From contig NZ_JAIMJB010000008.1 in the NCBI RefSeq assembly GCF_021295345.1, positions 147,354-211,353 of the forward strand: 64,000 bases of DNA. The letters are read 5' to 3'. Below the pieces are notes generated by a model that was not told where the DNA came from, searched no databases, and was given only the letters and a program-made list of their open reading frames with translations. This DNA is from Motilimonas eburnea (GTDB lineage Bacteria; Pseudomonadota; Gammaproteobacteria; Enterobacterales; CBDFNC01). The translations under genes were made by a program, and so were the position numbers. Below are positions 33,801-41,653 of the stretch, piece after piece (the first letter of the stretch is position 1; the number at the start of each line of letters is the position of its first letter).

Positions 33801-34889
33801 GCCGTTTGCAAGTACCGCGTATGGATCAAGCTCAATAGCGCGTTCTTGGATTGAATTATCGCCCAATGAGGCCATCCAACCAAGTAAACCGCGCAATTCA
33901 TCTCGAACCGTGGAGTTTGGAGCGATAATCGGCAAACATTGAATCAAAGTTAAAGGGTCTGATGGACAGGAAATACGCTTAACGAGATAGCTTGCAGCAC
34001 AATATTCAGCAACAATCTTATGAACGGGTCGATGCTGGTCGGCATGATCACCTGGCTTGAAAAGACGAGTTGCTAATATAGGTCTCGCCCCGACATTCTT
34101 AACGTTCAATAGTGAGCTAAGTAAGGGGTACATCCTGTCTTCGCTTGCTTCGCTTACTCCAACCCCTTCAGTACCAGACAATAATAGTTTTGCAAAGATT
34201 TCTGACGATAGGATAACTTTGTCTTCAATTGACAGAGGCGAAACAGTTTTGGTTGCTGGGTTAGCTTCTTTAGCTAAACGTGTCACGGCTTGAGTAAAAA
34301 TTGAACGCTTGTCGGTAAAATGTCCATTGCTCTCAGTGTAGGCATCGGCAAACATCTTCAGAAACTGTGGATTTGGGAGAATAGGCTCCAATGCAAATCT
34401 GGCAACCTCGCTCCGAAATGCAGCAAAATCACCTTTCTGCAAGTGGTGCGTATAAATCTCCTGTTGCTCCGAATCATCAAACTCGCAGATTCTGACAAGT
34501 AATGGAGCATGGCCAAGAAATTGTTCAAAATTATTGGTGGCTGAGTGAGCCCATTCACTGGATCTGCTTGAAATAATGACTTTCGTCGGCTCGGCTTTGC
34601 AAACCTGAGCAAGTAGTTCATAAATACCTGCGCTATCAACCTTGGCGAGCTCATCAAAGGCATCAATGACTAAAGGAATCTCTGCTTGGTCAGGCCCCTT
34701 GTAGCGAAAGGCACTTGCTGTCACTTCTTTAACGCCAAGCTTTTTTGCCAAGCTCTTCAGGAGCTCTGTCTTTCCAGCCCCAGGTTCAGCCAAAATGACA
34801 ATGTAGTTGGATGTTTCTAGTAACTCAGTCTCTGTGTACGTGTTATCACCAACAGAAAGTCTACGTTCGAGGTAAAAGGGCTGATTCAT
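30855..34889 (-). CDS. giant NACHT/STAND-like ATPase with C-terminal nuclease
   Basis: 1344 residues. The N-terminal P-loop ATPase has Walker A LAEPGAGKTELL (about 33-44) and Walker B IPLVIDAFDEL (71-81), the acidic D..DE form of NACHT-type STAND ATPases, then SSRSSEWA (sensor). A long helical middle (about 400-1200), probably a sensor scaffold, includes a Cys cluster ACTCGKEAYECDC and a very basic patch (KRNAKHRRRMKRKQRKDR). The C-terminus has a PD-(D/E)XK fold: D1240, E1257-A-K1259 (LLVIEAKG) and Gln1273. This layout fits antiphage STAND/NACHT effectors that oligomerise and cut DNA. The effector is unusually C-terminal. Confidence 0.72.
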   Translation of the reverse strand: MNQPFYLERRLSVGDNTYTETELLETSNYIVILAEPGAGKTELLKSLAKKLGVKEVTASAFRYKGPDQAEIPLVIDAFDELAKVDSAGIYELLAQVCKAEPTKVIISSRSSEWAHSATNNFEQFLGHAPLLVRICEFDDSEQQEIYTHHLQKGDFAAFRSEVARFALEPILPNPQFLKMFADAYTESNGHFTDKRSIFTQAVTRLAKEANPATKTVSPLSIEDKVILSSEIFAKLLLSGTEGVGVSEASEDRMYPLLSSLLNVKNVGARPILATRLFKPGDHADQHRPVHKIVAEYCAASYLVKRISCPSDPLTLIQCLPIIAPNSTVRDELRGLLGWMASLGDNSIQERAIELDPYAVLANGDPSQLTPSSKRLLISRLKQVEASDPYFRRGDFWRRFSVVGFFTKETIDEIKPIITDDGDGHLKNLLLELLVGSKAEKWLVIELRELLLAPGEKKHVRFLAKNCLLNIDDYNFRSDLKALITEATHSSLHVAADAIVELGPDTFSPSELEVFFRSCFNLYPNHRRRFEGTLGGRYFVKRLIDRLNLETIEWLLDSMSKDLACTCGKEAYECDCRTGISKIMGSMLDRYCELAKPPFEALRIWQWIENLNFPGQVNTQDIISVKFLQQNQTLRQEIIAHVFGQLADRDRIFHAEVHVFGGHYSHAGLRLNLDDVNYIVDLAFKNNNLELWINFLPRHHYHHAKGKLGPDYLRRKMRLQALQKPEFMRAWALQNRQTPVWEHKDNLKRNAKHRRRMKRKQRKDRLRHTKNINYVQNNRALVESGRHWGYLVRFAELVLYKPERIETEFGDEQLVRNALKNCLDFVEPHVPNLKTLAELQCASKGLYAETILFAACLEILRDCGNLEGVKPSLLKALRTNLQMNFDAVEASECDALKAEVDRLIFPDTGSAEQFLREYLEPQLTQPQCLYPEVDILIDDEIFSPLRAKLSIDWLERFNTIGHNALNSLFNTAVDYGTKEQLKQIIRSRCSELLPSKQGALDDELKQSRKFWFVRAFYFLNLEEAEPYFNWLKSDKNSVLLFNEYSGRFSDYSQWPMLTSNKVEAILDALPKVHLPSSYGTHDPIEEKAYRFLKEIVWSIGKDNPDEAIPVLGRLLADPRFADIHRELKSIQAEQFRKKALRDFEPPAPKQIVDLLDNNAVVTVEGLRQLVLQELLNYQKDINGGEFNAANRFYKVDTNGNDINLGEVASVEIVAERLSLALTPKSIIITSEHQTKNQNRIDITASKVIDGKRRLLVIEAKGQWHKDLYSAASAQLFERYSIHPDAEHQGIYLVIWFGENVKVEQKQKHGIKSAQQLKSCIEATLPAQLKGLIDVFVLDVSKPSKS

Positions 34890-35166
34890 ATAAACAAAAT
34901 ACGTTCTTGAAAGCTGCAGTTAAGCCTGTTGTAACAAAGGTATTGATTACAAAAGGCTTATATCTCTAATGTGGGTCTTATTGGAGCTATCATCAGTGAT
35001 TACTGAAAATTGGTCAACGAGTTGAAGTGATCGTCTACTTGAAATTTGATACTAAATGCCTTGCTTGTCACAAATTTGACCGACCACCCGCAAAAAAAAC
35101 AATATCCCGGGCACAAATAACAGTACCTGCTAACATAAACACTCTTATTAACAAAAAGGATATTAG

Positions 35167-36381
35167 ATGAATATAGCCGTGACACCACAAACACTTAGCG
35201 AAGACCATGATATCCAGATTGATGTCGAGGGTGTTCTGAGCGTCTTACAGGAAGTTCCGGTACCCGGCTTTGCCGAAGTCCTTGCTCCGCTCAATGCCAT
35301 TCTTGCCCTGACCGCACCCGATCCGTTTGATGAGGTGAATAGAAAGCTGGATGAGGCCAACCAGAAACTGGATAACATGTTTGGCGTCATTATCAGCGCA
35401 CTGGATAAAAATGATATTCAGCAAGCCGTGATTAATGCCAAAGCTGAATTTAAGCTGTTAGCGACCGCCATCAACCAATCAGTTGAAGATAACCAGACTC
35501 TCCCCGCCAACCGCGCCAGAGATTATTTTGAGAATATCTTTAAGTGCTTCGAAAGTTGCTTGGAAAATTCCAGAAGCTATATCACCCAGTTCAATAAACA
35601 CCACAAGGAAATATCTGAACCATTAAGCGAACGGATCGGCAAGTATATGTATGCGCTTGAGCAATGCCAGGAAGGTTATACCGTCTTAATTGAGGCCGCT
35701 CGCAACATTCAGTCATTCCACACCATTTATCCGGCTCTATGTGACGATGACAAGGACTGGCACACGCTTTATGCAGAGATAAACAAGAATGTCACGTCGT
35801 GCTCTGAAGCTTATAAGACCTTCATTGGGGATAATGCTAAACATTATCCCACCAATATCGCGCCTATTATGGCCAATACTCCAGTGACCATCCTACAATC
35901 CAATAAATCTGGTCGCTATCTCTACTGGGACACCAAAGATAAGAAAAAAGCTTACAGTGGTGATAGTCATTATGGGGATACCTACAGCGGCTCCTACTAT
36001 CTGCTAGGGTGGAAAAAACTGGATAAAGCACCGACAACCGACAGTTACAAGTTTAAGTTTGTTAATTTGTCCAACCCCGACAACACTGATCGCCCTAAGT
36101 GGGGAATAATGATTGAAGATAATGGGAGTACGCCATGCTTTATGGGCGCAACAGCACTGCAGCTCTGCCTTAACCATGGCAATCATTATTATATCTCGAC
36201 CAAACAGGGCGGGCCGGTGGATGACCGGGCCAGACAGTGGATTGTTGACATCAATAGTGATGGTACCCTGACCTTTGGTTTAAGTGATATCTCCTATATG
36301 AAGAAGGGCAATATGCGAGAGAACTGGGGCCACTTCACTATTGAAGACAAAGACTCCAATAACCGCTTTACTGTCAGCTGA
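35167..36381 (+). CDS. possible helical pore-forming toxin with C-terminal lectin-like domain
   Basis: 404 residues; ATG preceded by AAAAGGA. Residues about 20-215 are long amphipathic helices (EVPVPGFAEVLAPLNAILAL, then EVNRKLDEANQKLDNMFGVII), reminiscent of the helical bundles of delta-endotoxin or alpha-pore-forming toxins. Residues about 235-404 are beta-rich with repeated aromatic/Gly units (KSGRYLYWDTKDKKKAYSGD, SGSYYLLGWKKLD, NHYYISTKQGG), suggesting a beta-trefoil or fascin-like binding domain. There is no signal peptide, as is common for such toxins. The call is by architecture only. Confidence 0.45.
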   Translation: MNIAVTPQTLSEDHDIQIDVEGVLSVLQEVPVPGFAEVLAPLNAILALTAPDPFDEVNRKLDEANQKLDNMFGVIISALDKNDIQQAVINAKAEFKLLATAINQSVEDNQTLPANRARDYFENIFKCFESCLENSRSYITQFNKHHKEISEPLSERIGKYMYALEQCQEGYTVLIEAARNIQSFHTIYPALCDDDKDWHTLYAEINKNVTSCSEAYKTFIGDNAKHYPTNIAPIMANTPVTILQSNKSGRYLYWDTKDKKKAYSGDSHYGDTYSGSYYLLGWKKLDKAPTTDSYKFKFVNLSNPDNTDRPKWGIMIEDNGSTPCFMGATALQLCLNHGNHYYISTKQGGPVDDRARQWIVDINSDGTLTFGLSDISYMKKGNMRENWGHFTIEDKDSNNRFTVS

Positions 36382-36396
36382 ACCTCTTCGTCATCG

Positions 36397-36420
36397 CACC
36401 CGCCAGCAGTAAGGCGGGCG
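36397..36420 (+). terminator. hairpin after the toxin-like gene
   Basis: CCCGCC (36399-36404) pairs with GGCGGG (36413-36418) shortly after the stop codon. No strong T-run follows, so termination may be inefficient. Confidence 0.4.
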
Positions 36421-36500
36421 CTACCCAAAACCAAATGTGATTGTAAAAAAGTGGCAACGCTATACGGTTTATTGTTGTTTGAGCTTACTTTTACTAGATT

Positions 36501-36848
36501 TTATTTATTTAAAATACAATGGTTTAGCAATTGCTTTTCAATATTTTGTTGTTGTGAAGCAATGACTCTGCATTGTATAGAAACATTTTCATTGTCGATT
36601 ACTTGATAAAATAAGCGGAGACCGTTGGCTTTATGCTCTCTTATTGATTGGATGCCCAGAGCTAATAACGCTGTCGAAATAGGCGGTGCCAGCGGATCCT
36701 CTTTGACAAGGGCTTCAAAGCTGTTAATTGTTTTTTGCACGTTATCTATGGCTTGGATCTCACCTAGACACTCAGCTTGATAATCAATCAGTTGGTTCGC
36801 TAATTGGTGGAAAGTTGCTGTGTACTCAACTTGGGGTATTTGCTTCAT
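36501..36848 (-). CDS. RelE/ParE-family toxin
   Basis: 115 residues from ATG 36848 (MKQIPQVEYTATF). The block VKEDPLAPPISTALLALGIQSIREHKANGLRLFYQVID matches a ParE/RelE subfamily with the pattern P.aPPIS.ALL.LGI...R....G.RlfY.v. It would act on ribosomes or gyrase and is neutralised by the product of the overlapping upstream gene. The 23-base overlap with the antitoxin gene shows coupling. Confidence 0.8.
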   Translation of the reverse strand: MKQIPQVEYTATFHQLANQLIDYQAECLGEIQAIDNVQKTINSFEALVKEDPLAPPISTALLALGIQSIREHKANGLRLFYQVIDNENVSIQCRVIASQQQNIEKQLLNHCILNK

Positions 36849-37107
36849 CGTTATCACCTTTTAGCAACGCCTTTCTTTTGGCTAACTTGTCCTTGAAAGT
36901 TTCACTTGATAACACTCGATTATGTCTATCATCACTTTCGGAAAATGAAATTAACTTCAGTAGCGCGATGGCTTCTTCACGCTTCTTTCTTTCTTGATAT
37001 GACTCGATGACGTAAGCTGGTTTGCCATTTTGTGTGATTGTCATTGGCTCATCAAGATCCAATGTTGCTGCATTCTTTTTTAGGTAACTAATTGTTTCTA
37101 TTCGCAT
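36826..37107 (-). CDS. Phd/YefM-family antitoxin
   Basis: 93 residues from ATG 37107 (MRIETISYLKKNAATLD). The pattern DEPMTITQNGKPAYVIESYQE is the DNA-binding core of Phd/YefM antitoxins; the C-terminal acidic/basic tail would wrap the toxin. First gene of the pair; expected to repress its own promoter. Confidence 0.85.
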   Translation of the reverse strand: MRIETISYLKKNAATLDLDEPMTITQNGKPAYVIESYQERKKREEAIALLKLISFSESDDRHNRVLSSETFKDKLAKRKALLKGDNDEANTPS

Positions 37108-37246
37108 ATCAAATCTCTTTTTCGTTATCAATGTTCGCAGGTTTTCGTTGGGGCTCTTTAATAGTATCAGTGTTAATTGGGTGGGTCAAATTTGGTCTAT
37201 ATGTGGTCTTTTTGTGCCCGCAATACTTGATATAAACACCTGACTT

Positions 37247-37288
37247 CATTTCAACCCCCAAAATAATCATCGCGCTGAAAATTTGGGG
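37247..37288. repeat. recurrent CCCCAAA/TTTGGGG element, copy A
   Basis: CATTTCAACCCCCAAAAT ... GAAAATTTGGGG: TTTCA...TGAAA arms with an inner CCCCAAAAT/AATTTGGGG pair. It is 53 bases upstream of the next start codon. It belongs to the family also found near 39.3, 43.1, 44.3, 45.0 and 45.4 kb. Confidence 0.5.
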
Positions 37289-37340
37289 CGCGCTTCCAAG
37301 GTATGCTAATTGCTCAAATTGATTTTTCTGGACTATAGCT

Positions 37341-37793
37341 ATGAAAAAGTACCTTAAAGCACCATCCATTTTTATCCGTCGGTCTGGCAAACTTGTTTAT
37401 TATTCTTCGATTGCCTTTGGCGGGTTTCTCTTCTATCAACTTCTGAGTTCGGCGTTTACTGCTGCTGGGTTGTTTTTCGATCCTCTCACGCGCTTCTTGT
37501 TAACAATTGAAATTTTTGTTGTTTGGTTCGGTGGCATCTGCTGTGTTAAAGCGTACTGGGAAAAAAGAAAGGAAATGCTTAAAGAAATCGAAAAAAAGCA
37601 AAAGCTGGCCATTGTGAACAGCGCTTGGGTCGCCAACATTAACGGGACATGCCCGGAAAATGAAATCGTCAGTGCTCAACATGCCAGCGGCCAAATGAGC
37701 TGGAACAAAAGAGCCGATAGCCTTGATTGGTCATTGGCTGCAGATGATCCGATAGTTAATTGGTTACCAAAGAAAAAAGATTGCTTGAAGTGA
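37341..37793 (+). CDS. two-helix membrane protein
   Basis: 150 residues. Two transmembrane helices (about 20-45 and 52-74) are followed by a charged coiled region (EKRKEMLKEIEKKQKL) and a soluble tail. No family recognised. First of the small-gene array that runs to 46.6 kb; copy A of the recurrent palindromic element lies just upstream. Confidence 0.55.
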   Translation: MKKYLKAPSIFIRRSGKLVYYSSIAFGGFLFYQLLSSAFTAAGLFFDPLTRFLLTIEIFVVWFGGICCVKAYWEKRKEMLKEIEKKQKLAIVNSAWVANINGTCPENEIVSAQHASGQMSWNKRADSLDWSLAADDPIVNWLPKKKDCLK

Positions 37794-37811
37794 CTTAGTG
37801 CTCGCCATTTT

Positions 37812-38603
37812 TCAAGCGAGCACACCTTCAAATGCTTCACTGAAATCAAAAAACCAACTTGGATTGTATTGTTTCAAGGAAGTTAACTGGCTGACAAAGG
37901 TTGGCCAATCAGATCGATATTTGGGTCGTTCGAGGCTAGGGAATGCTTTGCATATTTGAGCTATCGAATAGTTTGTTTGACCGCACAACAGCCGGTACGA
38001 AGACATAGAGCGCGCTATATCTTGCTGCCAATAAGAGTTATTTTTCTGGTCTTCATCACCCTGCACTTCAACGAGATAGGCAAAAGTGGGGTAAAGTTCG
38101 TCGTGAAAGAAGAAAGGGATTGAATTCGGAGGGATACGCTTTTTAACATAGTCGCCGGTTAAGGCTTGTTGCGGTGTCAATCCACTAGCAATGCGATTGC
38201 GATAGGTGTGTATGTTAACACCAAATACCCTTGCGGCTTCATTTTGCGAAGGGTATTTCTGTCCGAATATGACAACAGGCGTCCTGTGGGGTCTGCCAGC
38301 TCTGAAAACGAGCTCAAGCGCTTCTTCAACGCTCCAGCCTAACTTATTAACACGCTCTTTGGCTATTCTAGGCTCCACACCAAAATGACGACATGCCGCT
38401 GAAAAGGTGCTAAATACGGTCTCTCCGACCCGCGTTAACTTGGCATTGTAGAGACTTTTGGGGTGTCCGGGTAGCTCTAATGCTTGCTCTATAGTCCAGC
38501 CCGCTTTTAATCTTTTTCTGACTTTGATTGGCGGGATTTTGTGAGCGATGGCGGCACTGCGTATGCTTCGATACTCAACCCCTTCGATATTAACGGGTTT
38601 CAT
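37812..38603 (-). CDS. protein with repeated DNA-binding-type motifs
   Basis: 263 residues. Three similar units, each S..AA......V..R...GW..E(Q/E)ALEL, are visible at about 15-45 (VRKRLKAGWTIEQALEL), 65-98 (KERVNKLGWSVEEALELV) and 120-150 (YRNRIASGLTPQQALTG). They recall the helix-turn-helix repeats found in NUMOD/homing-nuclease-associated regions. The C-terminal 110 residues are unrecognised. It is the only minus-strand gene within this array. Confidence 0.5.
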   Translation of the reverse strand: MKPVNIEGVEYRSIRSAAIAHKIPPIKVRKRLKAGWTIEQALELPGHPKSLYNAKLTRVGETVFSTFSAACRHFGVEPRIAKERVNKLGWSVEEALELVFRAGRPHRTPVVIFGQKYPSQNEAARVFGVNIHTYRNRIASGLTPQQALTGDYVKKRIPPNSIPFFFHDELYPTFAYLVEVQGDEDQKNNSYWQQDIARSMSSYRLLCGQTNYSIAQICKAFPSLERPKYRSDWPTFVSQLTSLKQYNPSWFFDFSEAFEGVLA

Positions 38604-38717
38604 TTCTTATCCTATTTTTTCCAAGCATTGATTAGGTATTACAGCAAATCCAATTCAGTAATTGTTGCAATACGGGGAGTGTTTTGGGCTTGTTAATGAA
38701 AATATTGGTGACTTTGC

Positions 38718-39221
38718 TTGGATATACTGCGCTTCACTCAAACATTGATTGTTCGAATTGTTAAAATCGCGGTAGGTGATTTCTTAAGTTCCGAGTTGGA
38801 GGGTGTTTTGGGATATTATTTGTCGATCGCTGGTGGCTCCACTGTGATGGTGCGAGTCCCCTCTTTTCCTCAAGAAAACTTTCACATTAGCCAGTTAGAC
38901 GCGGCCGTGGCCAGAAGGGATGAGTTGTGTCGTCAAATTGGCAGAGACCCTTATCAGAATCCAAACAATAACAAACGTTTGGTAAAGGTAAACCACTCCG
39001 ATAAAAAGCATAGTGATTTGCCTCCTGGCATCACACGCGTTATTAAAAAGGTGGTTTTAGGTACTGGTGAAGAACGCCAATACTGCACCATCAGTGTCAC
39101 CGCCGCAGGTAAGATTAAACGGTACGCGACGTTAAGGAGAGGCGAAGATGCCGCTATTAAGCTTGCTGTTAAGTGGCGAGAAGCTGTGTTGTTGCAACAT
39201 GGCTTGAAATCTTCATTTTAA
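38718..39221 (+). CDS. AP2-like DNA-binding protein (candidate)
   Basis: 167 residues as an open frame from TTG 38718; the start is uncertain and an internal ATG at 38847 (MVRVPSF) is possible. The C-terminal segment LPPGITRVIKK...RQYCTISVTAAGKIKRYATLRRGEDAAIKLAVKWREA resembles the bacterial/phage AP2 fold (three strands and a helix with W near the end). Likely DNA binding; target unknown. Confidence 0.5.
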   Translation: MDILRFTQTLIVRIVKIAVGDFLSSELEGVLGYYLSIAGGSTVMVRVPSFPQENFHISQLDAAVARRDELCRQIGRDPYQNPNNNKRLVKVNHSDKKHSDLPPGITRVIKKVVLGTGEERQYCTISVTAAGKIKRYATLRRGEDAAIKLAVKWREAVLLQHGLKSSF

Positions 39222-39285
39222 CTGAGCTACTCGACATTTTGGTCGCCTAACCTCTACCGCTACCCTAAGACCTTTCCCGCGTGGA

Positions 39286-39325
39286 TTTCATTTCAAACCC
39301 CAAATTAGCCCTCACAGTGAAAATA
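39286..39325. repeat. recurrent CCCCAAA element, copy B
   Basis: TTTCATTTCAAACCCCAAATTA ... CAGTGAAAATA: same core as the other copies, with TTTCA/TGAAA arms but no TTTGGGG arm. Located about 130 bases upstream of the next gene. Confidence 0.4.
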
Positions 39326-39457
39326 TTATGCGTTTGAGCTTGGTAAAATGGCTTAACTAGAGGTTGGATTTTCAGCTGAGTTATCCGAGCTCATAATCAC
39401 ATTTTGCCAATGACTTACGTGCGCAGAAGAATTGCCCAACAGCATACAGGACGCCCC

Positions 39458-39760
39458 ATGAACGCTAAATCTACTTTGCTCCAGACCTTCTCAGAGGTTC
39501 ATCGCTTAGAGACACCCCCTGCTTGCATTATGGTTAATCCATATTGGCCACCTTTCGGCTTGTCTCGCATTTCAAGGGGCATGCTTGGTCATCTCAACGG
39601 AATAATTCAGCCTATGAAGGCGGGATATATTAAGCCCTTGCCTCTCATGATTATTGATATTGGCCACTATAGACCAACTGCCTGCCCTGAAAGGCTCGGC
39701 AAGGTCAGAGAGAATATTGTCAGTTACCAAAACCTATCTATTTCTGGAACGATTATCTAA
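39458..39760 (+). CDS. short hybrid protein with tail shared with 43445-44248
   Basis: 100 residues from ATG 39458 (AGGA six bases upstream). The body is unrecognised. The last residues, ENIVSYQNLSISGTII, closely match the beginning of the protein encoded at 43445 (KNIANNQNLSISGTWI). The DNA therefore seems to join one gene to the 5' end of a relative of the other, which then stops. It looks like a deletion or recombination product and may be a broken pair. Confidence 0.4.
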   Translation: MNAKSTLLQTFSEVHRLETPPACIMVNPYWPPFGLSRISRGMLGHLNGIIQPMKAGYIKPLPLMIIDIGHYRPTACPERLGKVRENIVSYQNLSISGTII

Positions 39761-39874
39761 CGGTTTATAGGTGTGCTGTGACAAATAGGCGGTAGCACCT
39801 CTCATTGAGTGCGATAGATTCAAAATCCCTATATCAAGTTCTCCTTGGTGAGACATAAATCAAGAGGTGTAAGT

Positions 39875-40285
39875 ATGACTGCAAAGCAAGGGCATGATTG
39901 CGCATTAAATAGCAGTTCAGAAACGCTTATTGGAGCCTATTTAGGACTTGCGTTAGTTACAATTTTTCAAGTATTGGACTGGCTATTGTTGGTGTCGACG
40001 TCAGAACGCTTATTTCCTACTTCAACGGTATCCTTGCTTCAGTTGTTGAGCCTTGTGCCGTTTGTGTTAGTGCTACAACACGGTAAATGCAAGCGGCTCC
40101 ATTGTGTATTTTGCATCGGGCTATTCAGTTTGCTCGCTTGGACAAATGCCGAGGTGAACACACTGCAATCCGGGAATTTTAGTTTGTTTCAGCCTTCTGT
40201 TTTGCTGCCACTCTCACTAGCGGCTTTCGTGAGCGTTGCTAGCATCTTTAATTGCTTCGTTTCACCTAAGAAGGCACTTGAATGA
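39875..40285 (+). CDS. four-helix membrane protein
   Basis: 136 residues from ATG 39875 with AGAGGTG upstream, so the frame from 39845 is rejected. Hydrophobic segments lie at about 20-40, 50-70, 75-92 and 108-128. A Cys-rich basic turn (HGKCKRLHCVFC) separates helices 2 and 3. Unknown family. Confidence 0.55.
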   Translation: MTAKQGHDCALNSSSETLIGAYLGLALVTIFQVLDWLLLVSTSERLFPTSTVSLLQLLSLVPFVLVLQHGKCKRLHCVFCIGLFSLLAWTNAEVNTLQSGNFSLFQPSVLLPLSLAAFVSVASIFNCFVSPKKALE

Positions 40286-40353
40286 TCGTATCAATAGCTG
40301 TTCAGTTGGAAAAAATTTTAGATTGGAATATCAAAAACAGAGGGGGACACGTT

Positions 40354-40650
40354 ATGTCAACTTACACTGTTAATAAATTAACAACGGAGATTGTTGATTT
40401 TGGCGAGATAAATCAGCATTACGTCGTCAGCGAGATTGAAAAAGGCGGGAAAACCATAGGGTCTTATCAAAGTTTGCTTGAGTATGATCTATCGCTTCAA
40501 CCCGAGCATTGTGTAAAAGATTTAGGCGATGAATGCTCACACTTAAATCTTGTCGAGGATATAGACGACATTGATTTTCTTGATGAAGTCGATTGTTGCC
40601 ACAGGGGTTTTTATTGGCAAAATCACGTTAAAAAACAGGTAGGAGGTTGA
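40354..40650 (+). CDS. small acidic protein
   Basis: 98 residues from ATG 40354, preceded by GAGGGGG; the upstream frame start 40282 overlaps the previous gene and is rejected. Acidic, with a C-terminal run of Asp/Glu (VEDIDDIDFLDEVDCC). No domain recognised. Confidence 0.55.
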   Translation: MSTYTVNKLTTEIVDFGEINQHYVVSEIEKGGKTIGSYQSLLEYDLSLQPEHCVKDLGDECSHLNLVEDIDDIDFLDEVDCCHRGFYWQNHVKKQVGG

Positions 40651-40724
40651 AGCTGTTTTCAGGGGCTTTGCGTCCTTTATTTTAGATTGGAAAATCGCGT
40701 TGGAAAAACTAGTAGGAATATTGC

Positions 40725-41108
40725 ATGTGGGAATTATTATTGTTATTAGCTTTAGGGACAATCTATTACTTTGCATTCATCAGGGATACATTTTCATTCA
40801 AATTCACACAAGAAATAGAAGATGAAATTTTATCTGATGAATATTTTTTAAATGGCAAAACTTTTCATCCAAAAGAGTGTCACTTGATTTATAAAGAAGA
40901 ACTTCCGAGGGAAAGCATTGGAAGTCTTCGTTCAATTAGGCGTCTTTACATATTTAAAACTAAATCTGGAAATTACATCATTTTATCTGTTAATCAACTA
41001 TTTGATATTTCAATTGAAGAAGATAACGAAAATCAAGTTAAGCAATTTGTTTTATCTAGAGACAGAGATCGTTATGTAGAAGTTTTTGGAGAGCCAGAAC
41101 ACATTTAG
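40725..41108 (+). CDS. single-helix anchored small protein
   Basis: 127 residues, ATG with TAGGA seven bases upstream. The N-terminal helix (ELLLLLALGTIYYFAFI) anchors a soluble domain (YIFKTKSGNYIILSVNQL) of unknown family. Confidence 0.55.
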   Translation: MWELLLLLALGTIYYFAFIRDTFSFKFTQEIEDEILSDEYFLNGKTFHPKECHLIYKEELPRESIGSLRSIRRLYIFKTKSGNYIILSVNQLFDISIEEDNENQVKQFVLSRDRDRYVEVFGEPEHI

Positions 41109-41170
41109 GGCTGTAAGGTAGAATTAACACCATATTGGAAAACACGTTGGAATATCGGTTAGGGGAAAGC

Positions 41171-41422
41171 ATGTCTGGAGAACTAACGAATAGACAGCTT
41201 ACTGCGCTTAGGAATAAGCATTTAAAGCTCTTAAGTGAAGTGAGTGAAACTGGTCAGGCAATCTTTGTTGAATTAGAAAAACGATATGGGAGCGCTGCTA
41301 TTGTCGCTGATGCATATAAAGACTTGGAAATTGGCGGTGACTCTCGTTTTTTTGATGGTGAGATTAGCGCAGCCGAGTTAGATGCAATTATGAAGGGGCA
41401 ATATGGAAAAGATAGCGCCTAG
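41171..41422 (+). CDS. small hypothetical protein
   Basis: 83 residues from ATG 41171 after AGGGGA. Helical and charged. The 30 bases before the start (CACGTTGGAATATCGG ... GGGGAAA) are nearly repeated before the gene at 41654, so the two 5' regions share an origin. Function unknown. Confidence 0.5.
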   Translation: MSGELTNRQLTALRNKHLKLLSEVSETGQAIFVELEKRYGSAAIVADAYKDLEIGGDSRFFDGEISAAELDAIMKGQYGKDSA

Positions 41423-41618
41423 TGATCTAAAAATCACTTGCTGGCCAGAAATACCAAAGCCAAATGGCGGTATGCACACAGGCTACATGCCAAGCGGTGT
41501 AAAAGTCGAACACTTGCCAACAGGCATTGTTAAAACGTGTGATAAGCACCGATCTGGCCACAAGAACAAAGATGAGGCAATGAAAGCACTATTGCTGGAT
41601 TTGCAAGCAATGAATTAG
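41403..41618 (+). CDS. release-factor-domain-like small protein lacking GGQ
   Basis: 71 residues; GGGG lies upstream of the ATG and it overlaps the previous gene by 20 bases. MPSGVKVEHLPTGIVKTCDKHRSGHKNKDEAM matches the part of bacterial class I release factors after the catalytic loop (SAV.I.HLPTGI.V.....RSQ..NK..A). The GGQ tripeptide needed for peptidyl-tRNA hydrolysis is replaced by NGGMHTGY, so it cannot release peptides by the usual route. It may bind ribosomes or RNA. Confidence 0.65.
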   Translation: MEKIAPSDLKITCWPEIPKPNGGMHTGYMPSGVKVEHLPTGIVKTCDKHRSGHKNKDEAMKALLLDLQAMN

Positions 41619-41653
41619 TGTTGGATTACACGTTGGAATATCGGAGGGGGAAA

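Noticed and set aside
37109..37390. 93-codon minus-strand frame upstream of the Phd-like antitoxin
   Set aside because: It crosses copy A of the recurrent palindrome and the start of a plus-strand gene, and resembles no protein. Probably noncoding.
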